Below, in pieces: positions 8,981 through 16,532 of a stretch of DNA of 64,000 bases (the first letter of the stretch is position 1; each line of letters starts with the position of its first letter). The notes under the pieces were generated by a model that saw only the letters and a program-made list of their open reading frames with translations, ran no database searches and was not told the DNA's origin. This DNA comes from an uncultured Collinsella sp. (lineage in GTDB: Bacteria; Actinomycetota; Coriobacteriia; Coriobacteriales; Coriobacteriaceae). Position numbers and translations under genes: made by a program. Location: assembly GCA_900541785.1 (NCBI GenBank), contig UQKY01000001.1, positions 1 through 64,000 on the forward strand. Direction: 5' to 3'.

Positions 8981-9008
8981 TTTTGCCGCCAGCTGGCGTT
9001 GGCACGCG

Positions 9009-9533
9009 CTACTGCTGAGCCTGTCCCCCGGTACCAATCTGGACATCGACGATGACCTGGCGGTAGCTGATGCCGCAGGAGTCGAGAATGCGGCGGCTGA
9101 TACGGCCGTCATCGGTGTCGGCATACTTGTTGTCCAGGTAGACGACCTCGCCCACGCCCACCTGCGCCAGGATCTTGGCGCAGTCGTGGCACGGGAACAG
9201 CGTGACGTAGACCGTGGAACCCTCAAGGTCTTTGAGCGAGCCGCGGTAGTTGAGCACGGCGTTTGCCTCGGCATGCACCACGTAGTTGTGCTTGTCCTGC
9301 AACGGGTCATCGCTCGTGCCCCACGGGAAAAAATCATCGTTGAGCGCCGAGGGCGTACCGTTGTAGCCCACCGAAAGGATGCGGTGGTTGGTGTTGGCGA
9401 TGCACGCGCCCACCTGCGTGTTGGGGTCCTTACTGCGGCGCTGCGCGGCGATGGCCACGCTCATAAAGAACTCATCCCAGCTAATAACGTCGCGGCGCTT
9501 GCCCGACGCAGTTTGATGAAGATCGTCCGACAT
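9009..9533 (-). CDS. Deoxycytidylate (dCMP) deaminase, ComEB-like
   Basis: 174 residues. A zinc-dependent cytidine deaminase fold is shown by HAE (H88, E90) and PCHDC (C115, C118), which supply the zinc ligands and the catalytic Glu. The SVGYNGTP segment and the long insertion before HAE fit dCMP deaminases, which make dUMP for thymidylate synthesis. I chose ATG at 9533 because of GGAGG eight bases upstream; a longer frame to 9614 lacks a binding site. The C-terminus ends in a low-complexity GTGGQAQQ. Confidence 0.92.
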   Translation of the reverse strand: MSDDLHQTASGKRRDVISWDEFFMSVAIAAQRRSKDPNTQVGACIANTNHRILSVGYNGTPSALNDDFFPWGTSDDPLQDKHNYVVHAEANAVLNYRGSLKDLEGSTVYVTLFPCHDCAKILAQVGVGEVVYLDNKYADTDDGRISRRILDSCGISYRQVIVDVQIGTGGQAQQ

Positions 9534-9616
9534 GCCAGACACCTCCGAAATCGCAATAGTTTGACCCATTGTAGCAGGTGGAAGGTGGAGACGTTTTTGT
9601 CCCATTGCCCCCATCG

Positions 9617-10468
9617 CTACGCGCGGCGGGGCTTTTGGTTGATGTGGTAGAGCTCGGCGAGGCCCCGCAGCGTCAACGCGTCATCAACCGTCAGGCTATG
9701 ACCGACCAACGCCGCAAGTGCCTCGGCATCGTCGCCGGTAATGACGATGGGCACATCGCCCTCCCCCGCGGCCTTGGTCGCGCGCATCTCGGCAAGCACC
9801 ATGTCGAGCATGCCATCGATGCGCGCCACCTCGCCCAAAACCACGCCCGAGCGCATGGCCTCGCGCGTGTTGCGGCCGATGACGTGTGTCGGCGCCGAGG
9901 GCTCAACCTGGGGTAGGCGCGCTGCTGCCGCCGAAAGCGAGCGGGCGCCGAGCGCCAGACCGGGCGCGATGACGCCGCCGACAAAGGTGCCGTGCGCGTC
10001 AATCACCTCGATATTGGTCGTCGTGCCCAGGTCGATCACAATGCACGGCGAGCCGTAGACGGCGCGGGCCGCCACGGCATCGGCGATGCGGTCGGGGCCG
10101 ATCTCGGCCGGATCGTCGTAGTGCACGGGTATGCCGGTCTTGAGGCCCGGCCCCACCGTGAGCACGCGCCCCGTGCAGGTACGGGAAAGCGCTGCCTTCC
10201 ACGGGCGCTCGAGCGCCGGGACCACACAGCTCAGCACAGCAGCCGCGGGCACAAGCGCACCCGGCATGCCCGCATCGGCCGCCAGTGCGGCCATGACCTG
10301 CACGAGACGCATGCGCGCCTCGTCTGCTGTGATGCTCGACGGCGTGGTGATCTCGCACGTCGCAAGCGGACATTCCTGCGCCGCGGCCGAATCCTCGGCA
10401 AACAGGCCAAAGCGAATGAACGTGTTGCCCACGTCGACCGTCAATATATATGCGCACCCATTAAGCAT
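9617..10468 (-). CDS. coaX: Type III pantothenate kinase
   Basis: 283 residues of the ASKHA fold. The phosphate loop is DVGNT (residues 12-16). The signatures GPDRIADAVAA, IDLGTTTNIEVID and GGVIAPGLALGARSL are those of CoaX, which catalyses the first committed step of coenzyme A synthesis and is insensitive to CoA feedback. ATG at 10468 has AGGAG eight bases upstream; the longer in-frame start at 10522 runs into a repeat region. The gene ends about 85 bases before the dCMP deaminase gene on the same strand. Confidence 0.95.
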   Translation of the reverse strand: MLNGCAYILTVDVGNTFIRFGLFAEDSAAAQECPLATCEITTPSSITADEARMRLVQVMAALAADAGMPGALVPAAAVLSCVVPALERPWKAALSRTCTGRVLTVGPGLKTGIPVHYDDPAEIGPDRIADAVAARAVYGSPCIVIDLGTTTNIEVIDAHGTFVGGVIAPGLALGARSLSAAAARLPQVEPSAPTHVIGRNTREAMRSGVVLGEVARIDGMLDMVLAEMRATKAAGEGDVPIVITGDDAEALAALVGHSLTVDDALTLRGLAELYHINQKPRRA

Positions 10469-10525
10469 CGTCGGCGCTCCTTTCGTCTGCCCAGCAGTAT
10501 ATCGCCTACCCGAACCAGCCATCCC

Positions 10526-10652
10526 AGGTAGTCATTTTGGGACGGGGCTATTTTAGCTACCCCAATATGTCGGTTGATATTTGCCCCAATCCCAGATAAT
10601 TCGTCGACTGTCAAAGGGTAGCTAAAATAGCCCCGTCCCAAAATGACTACCT
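10526..10652. repeat. 37-bp perfect inverted repeat built from two R3 copies
   Basis: Two 37-base copies of one sequence (AGGTAGTCATTTTGGGACGG at its start) face each other at 10526-10562 and 10616-10652, with 53 bases between. The arms match at every position. The pair sits in the divergent space between coaX and the OPT transporter gene, so it may overlap both promoters. Confidence 0.9.
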
Positions 10653-10774
10653 TGCCGCTATACTGGTGCGCGGTCGCGCGCGAGCTCACGCGGCGGCCCT
10701 TGGTAACCCGACTTCCCGCGCCGTATCCGTAGCGGCGCTCCCGGGGGAAGCGGATATACGCAAAGGAGTTCTAT

Positions 10775-12478
10775 ATGAGCAATCCCTCGAACCGCACCTC
10801 GATGCGCGGTCAACTCACGCTGCGCGGCGTCGTCATCGGCGTCCTTGGCTGCGTGATCATCACGGCAAGCTCGGCCTATACCGCCCTCAAGATGGGCGCC
10901 CTCCCCTGGCCGATCATTTTCGCTGCCGTCATTTCGCTGTTCTTCCTGAAGCTCATGGGCAACGCCAGCCTCAACGAGGCCAACGTTACCCACACCATCA
11001 TGTCTGCGGGCGCCATGGTCGCCGGCGGCCTGGCGTTTACCATCCCGGGCGCCTGGATGTTGGGCTATGCCGACCAGATCAGCTGGCTCGACATGTTTAT
11101 CGTAGCGCTCGCCGGCACCATCTTGGGCCTTCTAGCGACAGCGCTCATCCACCGTCACTTTATCGTGGACGCCGCGCTGGAGTTCCCCACCGGCAACGCC
11201 GCAGCTCAGACCCTACGTGCTACCGAGGCCGGCGGCAAGACCGGTAAGCAGCTCTTTGGCTCCATGGCCATCGCAGGCATCTACAGCGTGCTGCGCGACG
11301 CTCTGGGCGTGGTGCCCAGCATGCTGTGCACGCTCAATATCCCCGGCGTGACCTTTGCCATCTATAATTCGCCCATGTTGCTGTCCATCGGCTTTTTGGT
11401 GGGCTTCGCCCCCGTCGCGTTCTGGTTTGCCGGCGCGCTGCTGGGTAATTTTGGCATCATCGTCGGCGGCACCGCTGCCGGCCTGTTCGATGTTGTGACC
11501 GCGCAGGGCATCGTCAAGTCCCTGGGCATGGGTCTTATGATGGGCTTTGGCGTCGCCGTCGTCCTCAAGGACATCCTGCCGCAGGTCGCCGGCATCGTCC
11601 GCGGTCTTGCCGCCGACAGCTCCACCGGCACCGACGAGCAGTCGCTCATCTCGGGCTCCCTTAAGCTCGACGCCGGCATCATCGGCCTGGGCGCTGCCGC
11701 CATCGCCGTGATCATCGCCATCGTGCTCGACCTTGGCCCCGTTCCGGCCGTCATCGTCACGCTGTTCACCTTTGTCACCACCATCATGAGCGCGCAGAGC
11801 TGCGGCCAGACGGGTATCGACCCCATGGAGATCTTCGGCCTCATCGTCATGCTCATCGTTGCCGCCTTCGCGCAGCTCGCTCAGGTCAAGCTGTTCTTTA
11901 TCGCAGGCATCGTAGCCGTAGCGTGCGGCCTTGCGGGCGACGTCATGAACGACTTTAAGGCCGGCGCCGTGCTGGGCACCAACCCGCGCGCACAGTGGGT
12001 CGGCCAGGCCATCGGCGGCATCGTGGGCGCCCTGGTCGCCGCCGCCGTCATGGTCGCGCTCGTCACCGCCTATGGTCCGGACGCCTTTGGCCCCGACAAG
12101 AGCTTTGTGGCCGCGCAGGCAAGTGTGGTCGCCACCATGGTCTCGGGCATCCCGAGCGTGCCGTGGTTTGCGGGCGGCTTTATCGCCGGCATCGTCATGT
12201 ACTGGCTCGGCATTCCGGCCATGATGATCGGCCTAGGCGTGTACCTGCCGTTCTATATGTCGCTCACGGCTTTCCTGGGCTCCTGCGTTAAGCTCGCCTA
12301 CGACAAGTGGACCGCACACCGTGACGCCGAGGCCGGTCTTTCGGACGAGGAAAAGGCCGCCAAGGACGCCGCCTTCCAGGAGCAGGGCCTGGTCGTCGCC
12401 AGCGGCCTGCTGGGCGGCGAGTCCATCGTCGGCGTTATCCTGGCGTTTGTCTCCGTCGGTCTGAGCCTGCTGGGATAA
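10775..12478 (+). CDS. OPT/YSL family oligopeptide or metal-chelate transporter
   Basis: 567 residues with about 14-16 hydrophobic helices. The N-terminal ITASSAYTALKMGALPWPII and later FPTGNAAAQTLRATEAGG and MSAQSCGQTGIDPMEIFGL segments are typical of bacterial OPT transporters, which import peptides or iron-chelate complexes by proton symport. It is shorter than fungal or plant relatives (over 650 residues), as is usual in bacteria. A strong AAAGGAG site precedes the ATG. A good terminator follows at once, so it is likely monocistronic. Substrate cannot be told from sequence. Confidence 0.9.
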   Translation: MSNPSNRTSMRGQLTLRGVVIGVLGCVIITASSAYTALKMGALPWPIIFAAVISLFFLKLMGNASLNEANVTHTIMSAGAMVAGGLAFTIPGAWMLGYADQISWLDMFIVALAGTILGLLATALIHRHFIVDAALEFPTGNAAAQTLRATEAGGKTGKQLFGSMAIAGIYSVLRDALGVVPSMLCTLNIPGVTFAIYNSPMLLSIGFLVGFAPVAFWFAGALLGNFGIIVGGTAAGLFDVVTAQGIVKSLGMGLMMGFGVAVVLKDILPQVAGIVRGLAADSSTGTDEQSLISGSLKLDAGIIGLGAAAIAVIIAIVLDLGPVPAVIVTLFTFVTTIMSAQSCGQTGIDPMEIFGLIVMLIVAAFAQLAQVKLFFIAGIVAVACGLAGDVMNDFKAGAVLGTNPRAQWVGQAIGGIVGALVAAAVMVALVTAYGPDAFGPDKSFVAAQASVVATMVSGIPSVPWFAGGFIAGIVMYWLGIPAMMIGLGVYLPFYMSLTAFLGSCVKLAYDKWTAHRDAEAGLSDEEKAAKDAAFQEQGLVVASGLLGGESIVGVILAFVSVGLSLLG

Positions 12479-12502
12479 ACCCAACAACAACGTACCCGTA
12501 CA

Positions 12503-12542
12503 GAGCGCGGGGTCGGAGACCATCCGGCCCCGCGCTTTTTTG
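12503..12542 (+). terminator. Rho-independent terminator of the OPT gene
   Basis: AGCGCGGGG pairs with CCCCGCGCT (12-bp stem with one mismatch), followed by six T. Confidence 0.9.
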
Positions 12543-12693
12543 TCTATTTGACTCTTATGATCCTCACGGCGTTTTTAGTCATACCGATTGGCCTGACTTC
12601 CAGGTCAACAAACCCTGTCTGACACCTCGCTCAACGCGGTGTAGAGTAAAGACGACGGGCGGGATACGCGGCACGTGCCAGAAAGAGGTGGAC

Positions 12694-13833
12694 ATGGAAC
12701 TCGATAAACAACAGCTCAAGCGACTGCACGAGCGCCATCATCGGCGCCATGGCATCCGCCCCGCCCACAGCGAGGCCATGGAGAACGCAAGCCGCTTTCT
12801 AAAGCGGGCATTCAACATTCGCGAGGGACGCGCGCCCTATCACGTGATTCGCAAGCGCTTTGTAAACGGGGCGCGCCTGACCGGCTCTCACCTGTGCATC
12901 CTCATCATCGCTATGCTCATCGCGAGCGTCGGCCTCGATATCGACTCGGATATCGCCATTGTAGGCGCCATGCTCATCTGCCCGCTCATGGGCTCGGTCC
13001 TTGCCATGGCATACGGCATCGCCACGCTCGACCGCGAAATTACCGTCGAGGCCGTCGCGGGCTTGGCTCTACAGATGGCCTTTTGCCTGGTCACATCCAC
13101 GTTGTACTTTAAGCTCTCGCCCCTTGGCACCACCACGGCCGCCATCATCGACAATTCGACACCGACCGTGTGGGACCTTGCCGTCGCGCGCTCGGGCGGC
13201 TTTGCGGGTGGCCTGGGCAACTCGCGCGACCAGGAACCCGCCACGCTCATCGCCGGCGTGGCCGTGGCGACCGCGCTCATGCCGCCCCTGTGCGCGGCGG
13301 GCTATGGCATCGCCATCGCAAGCGGGCCACTGTTTCTCTCGGCGCTTTATGAGTTTGGCATCAACGTCGTCTTTATCGCGCTGGCTGCCGAAGCCGTGCT
13401 GCTTCTTTTGCGCGTGCCGCTCAAGCGCGACCTGAACGGCGACGGTATTGTAACTGCTGAGGAAAATGCCGAGGTCGACGAGCTGTCACGCAAAGTGCGC
13501 CGCCGCATCATTGTGGGCACGATAGTCTTTGCCATCCCCTGCATCGTTATGACGGCGGGGTCTATCGGCTCGGCGCAGGCCGGCGTGCAGGACGGCTACG
13601 GCGTTACCGAAACCACGCGCGAGCTTGCGGCGGTGCTGCCAGGCTTTAAGGATTACACCGTCGCCGTCGAGACCTCGGCCACCGAAGGCGACGAGGAGGG
13701 CATCGTCGAGCGCGAGATTGTCGCCCATGTGGCGACAATCGAGGCGCTTGGGGCACACGACCGCCACGTCGCTCGCAAGCTCATCGACCTCAATGTGCCC
13801 GAGCTCGATCGCGTGGAGTTTGACGTGAAGTGA
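12694..13833 (+). CDS. DUF389 family membrane protein
   Basis: 379 residues. The DUF389 core starts near residue 50 with several glycine-rich helices, including IVGAMLICPLMGSVLAMAYG and GVAVATALMPPLCAAGYGIA, both strong DUF389 signatures. The soluble C-terminal half contains DLNGDGIVTAEENAE, an EF-hand-like loop, and a later region probably outside the membrane. I prefer ATG at 12694, five bases after AGAGG, to the GTG six bases earlier. Function is unknown for the family. The EF-hand-like insert suggests calcium contact, which is speculation. Confidence 0.88.
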   Translation: MELDKQQLKRLHERHHRRHGIRPAHSEAMENASRFLKRAFNIREGRAPYHVIRKRFVNGARLTGSHLCILIIAMLIASVGLDIDSDIAIVGAMLICPLMGSVLAMAYGIATLDREITVEAVAGLALQMAFCLVTSTLYFKLSPLGTTTAAIIDNSTPTVWDLAVARSGGFAGGLGNSRDQEPATLIAGVAVATALMPPLCAAGYGIAIASGPLFLSALYEFGINVVFIALAAEAVLLLLRVPLKRDLNGDGIVTAEENAEVDELSRKVRRRIIVGTIVFAIPCIVMTAGSIGSAQAGVQDGYGVTETTRELAAVLPGFKDYTVAVETSATEGDEEGIVEREIVAHVATIEALGAHDRHVARKLIDLNVPELDRVEFDVK

Positions 13834-13908
13834 TGCCGGCGCGGGATGAGCGCTCGCACGGACGCAAGTTATGACGAGGCGCAGACGCGATACGGACACG
13901 AGCAAATT

Positions 13909-13946
13909 GCGGGGTGCAGTTCACACTCGAGCCCCGCTCGCTGTTT
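13909..13946 (+). terminator. Probable terminator after the DUF389 gene
   Basis: GCGGGG and CCCCGC pair across a 17-base loop and are followed by TCGCTGTTTT. The stem is short. Confidence 0.5.
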
Positions 13947-13958
13947 TATTGCCGTGAA

Positions 13959-14408
13959 TCAGACGTCCGCATCGACATCGCCAGACTCCACCGTAAACGC
14001 CGGATCGGTGCTCACAAGATAAAATCGGGTCACCTTAGTATTTCTAATTAGGTAAATCTGCCCCTGATTGCGTCGGCGCGATATATACGCAACGTGAACC
14101 GTGCCGAATTCTTCGCCGTTTTCCTTCTTTAATACCAGGATATTGGGATCATCCGTACGCTTAAACTGTCCGTCTGTGCAGATTCCGTCTTGGTCGACCA
14201 GCTGCCATCGACAGTTGTCATCCTCAAGAAAAGCCAGGGTTTCCCGACTCGTTTTGTCATCCCGATAGAAACCATCAATGGCAAACCCTTCGGAAGCGCA
14301 TTCCTGCATATAGGACGTTTCTCGGCTTATAGCAAACAGCCCTGTAGCGCCCAGTAGCACAGCCAGGCAGACCACTGCAAGGGCGATCGAAATAGTACGG
14401 CGACCCAT
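13959..14408 (-). CDS. Hypothetical membrane-anchored or secreted protein
   Basis: 149 residues. One hydrophobic helix (residues 6-27, ISIALAVVCLAVLLGATGLF) follows a basic start, so it is an uncleaved anchor or a signal peptide. The remainder looks like a small beta-rich domain (YRDDKTSRETLAFLEDDNCRW, GQIYLIRNTKVTRFYLV) with two or three cysteines. No family was recognised. The ribosome-binding site is poor. It is more A/T-rich than its neighbours. Confidence 0.6.
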   Translation of the reverse strand: MGRRTISIALAVVCLAVLLGATGLFAISRETSYMQECASEGFAIDGFYRDDKTSRETLAFLEDDNCRWQLVDQDGICTDGQFKRTDDPNILVLKKENGEEFGTVHVAYISRRRNQGQIYLIRNTKVTRFYLVSTDPAFTVESGDVDADV

Positions 14409-14598
14409 GTTAACCCAACCGATAGTTGTTTAACGGAGCGCGGAACATACCTGGAACCTCCGATATCAGGGGGAACGTCGCCTGCAGGCTGGCGACAACT
14501 ATATGTTTCTGACATTAAACCATATGGCTGCCACTCGCGGAAGGGGCATCGGCGAGCGGCATGTTTTCATACTCCATTGGTCAAACCCAAGCGCGGCC

Positions 14599-15102
14599 CT
14601 ACAGCTCGTACTTGTACACGCGGTAGATGTACTTTTCGGCTTCCATCTCGTAGGTGGTGATGGCCAGACCGTACCGATCGTACTCGGTAAAGATCTTGGC
14701 TTGGCCCGATGTCACGAGCATGCTATTTGAATCACCAACGCGCTGCGCACTGCTCACATAGCCCGAAAACGGCACGGCGTTCTGGTCTTCGAGCTCGTAG
14801 GTGCGCGCCGTCTCATCCACTGTAAAGATGCACCCAAACGAATGCGTGCCGCGGCTGTAGTCGGTCACCACCGCGGCGCCCAGCTGGCCCCAGTCGAACT
14901 TGGGATAGCTTTCGGCCGCACCAAAGTTGTTGTCGTACAGCAGCACCTGGTAGCAACCGGTCGTTGCCATGTCAGAACTCGGCAGATACGTCACGCTGTG
15001 CTGGCCCGCATTGAGCGAAAAAACGCCCTGGGCTTGCAGCAGCTTGTCCTCAAAGCCCGAGCCGGCCCATTGCCACTCCTTTCTATTTCTGGGTCCATCC
15101 TC
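14599..15102 (-). pseudogene. C-terminal remnant of an aryl-sulfate sulfotransferase
   Basis: An open frame of 167 codons begins just after a stop codon and has no proper start; the first possible one is GTG at 14994. It contains GQHSVTYLPSS, LLYDNNFG, SFGCIFTVDETARTYEL, NSMLVTSG, ITTYEMEAEK and a final YRVYKYEL. These match the end of bacterial aryl-sulfate sulfotransferases: the QH motif, the (L/F)DN motif and the YR-x-R/K-x-x-L tail. The usual enzyme is about 550-600 residues, so more than two thirds is missing. The alternative is a short functional protein starting at 14994. The family assignment is by eye and moderately confident. Confidence 0.55.
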
Positions 15103-15114
15103 TCACTGCTGGCG

Positions 15115-15155
15115 ACCAAAAATGATCCGTTTTCCTCCGTCCCCGAGGGATCATT
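15115..15155 (-). terminator. Terminator-like hairpin (type R6) after the hydroxyacyl-CoA dehydrogenase
   Basis: Arms AATGATCC/GGATCATT with a loop containing GGGGACGGAGG on the minus strand, then TTTTTGG. It begins two bases after the stop codon. The loop resembles the cores of the R1-R5 hairpins. Confidence 0.7.
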
Positions 15156-15156
15156 G

Positions 15157-16116
15157 TTAGTACTTAAAGAAGCCCTCACCCGAGCTTTCACCCAGCTTGC
15201 CCTCGTCGAGCATCTTCTTGAGGACGGACGCCATAGCCTTAAAGTTGTAGGGCATCATCATCTTTTTGAGCAGCGGGCTCACCAGGCCCGGGACCTTCTG
15301 ATACTGCATGACGATGTTGTAGGCCGTCTGGATGCCCACCGTGTCGAATACGCGGAACGGGCCCTTGGGAGCGCCGGTGCCGCGCGTCCACGCGAGGTCG
15401 ATGCTCTTGGGGTCACTCACACCCGAGACATACAGGTCAAGGCCCGAAAGCAGCCACGGCACCAACATGGAGTTGAGCAGGTAGCCGTTCTTTTCCTTGT
15501 TGACGGGAAGCGCCAGCATGCGAATGTCGTTAGCGAAGTCGACGAGCTCGTCGAAGTAGCGCTTGTCGGTTTGGCTCTGGGCCATGACCTCGGTCATGTT
15601 GTTCTTCCAGATGGAATTGGCAAAGTGCAGCGACAGGTACTTCTCGGGGCGGCCGGTGTACTTGGCAAAGGTGCTCGGCAGCAGCGTAGAGGAGTTCGTT
15701 ACGACGACGGTCTTTTGCGGGAGGACCGGGGCGAGCTTCTTGTAGAATTCGATTTTTGCCTGGGTGTCCTCGGCCATAGACTCGATGACCAGGTCGGCGT
15801 CGGCCACGGCCTTGGCAAGATCTAACTCCAGCTTGAGCGTAGAGTAGGCACGCTCGACGGCGGCGAGCGCCGTCTCCTTGTCGAAAGGCTGGTCGCTATC
15901 GGCGATACCGGCGCACCACTCGCCCGTGCCGTCCGCCATGCCCTCGATAGCAGCGATGTACTCCTCGCGCACATGATCGATCTTGGGCTGGGTGCGGCCG
16001 ATGCTGCCCTCGCTGCGCAGCCAAATCGTTACATCAAAGCCGCAGTAGGCAGCCTGAAAGGCAATCTGGCTTCCCAACACGCCGCCGCCGGCAACACAAA
16101 CGGTCTTGTAGCTCAT
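15157..16116 (-). CDS. 3-hydroxyacyl-CoA dehydrogenase family protein
   Basis: 319 residues. The N-terminal Rossmann domain has VAGGGVLGSQIAFQAAYCGF (residues 8-27), binding NAD(H). Central LVIESMAEDTQAKIEFYKKL and TNSSTLLPSTFA and the LHFANSIWK active-site region are typical of the family. The C-terminal 3HCDH domain ends KLGESSGEGFFKY. It interconverts 3-hydroxyacyl-CoA and 3-oxoacyl-CoA, probably in short-chain fatty-acid metabolism. The HFANSI segment differs from the usual HFFNPV, so the substrate may differ. GAGG precedes the ATG. It may act with other CoA enzymes, such as the activase nearby. Confidence 0.88.
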   Translation of the reverse strand: MSYKTVCVAGGGVLGSQIAFQAAYCGFDVTIWLRSEGSIGRTQPKIDHVREEYIAAIEGMADGTGEWCAGIADSDQPFDKETALAAVERAYSTLKLELDLAKAVADADLVIESMAEDTQAKIEFYKKLAPVLPQKTVVVTNSSTLLPSTFAKYTGRPEKYLSLHFANSIWKNNMTEVMAQSQTDKRYFDELVDFANDIRMLALPVNKEKNGYLLNSMLVPWLLSGLDLYVSGVSDPKSIDLAWTRGTGAPKGPFRVFDTVGIQTAYNIVMQYQKVPGLVSPLLKKMMMPYNFKAMASVLKKMLDEGKLGESSGEGFFKY

Positions 16117-16468
16117 GGGACGGTCCTCTCTTACGTAATTCCATACATGTGTATTTATTCAACCGTAAGGAGGACGCGCGCTGGGGGTGGGTTCTATAAA
16201 CGGACGGTAATTTGCGGCGAACGGCAACATTTGTTCATTATCTCAGGGTTCCGAGGACGATTTTTTTGTGCCACCGAGACGTCGTTTGCGGAAGTATGCG
16301 GCAAATTCCGGAAGCCTTGAGCACACCCCGGTTTTCCGCCAATAAAACCGCAGGTACAGAGCTTGTACATATCCGGTATGCTCGGCCTATTCAGATTTTG
16401 CCGCATACTTCCGAAATCTAAGTTCGCAAGGGGTAATAGCCGGGTTGTTTACGCAACATATGTCCAGC
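16117..16468. other. Non-coding spacer with a 17-bp inverted repeat
   Basis: No gene was found. CGGAAGTATGCGGCAAA at 16289-16305 is matched in reverse complement at 16397-16413, with 91 bases between. The left part should contain the promoter of the hydroxyacyl-CoA dehydrogenase gene, but I see no convincing -35/-10 pair. Confidence 0.6.
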
Positions 16469-16469
16469 A

Positions 16470-16505
16470 AAACGGGTGGTAGCCGGTACGGCTACCACCC
16501 GTTTG
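16470..16505 (-). terminator. Strong hairpin terminating the activase gene
   Basis: A 16-bp stem (AAACGGGTGGTAGCCG and complement) with a four-base loop, followed on the minus strand by TTTTGCTGG. Confidence 0.75.
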
Positions 16506-16532
16506 CCTCATATCTAGCCCAAAGCAGGCCAG

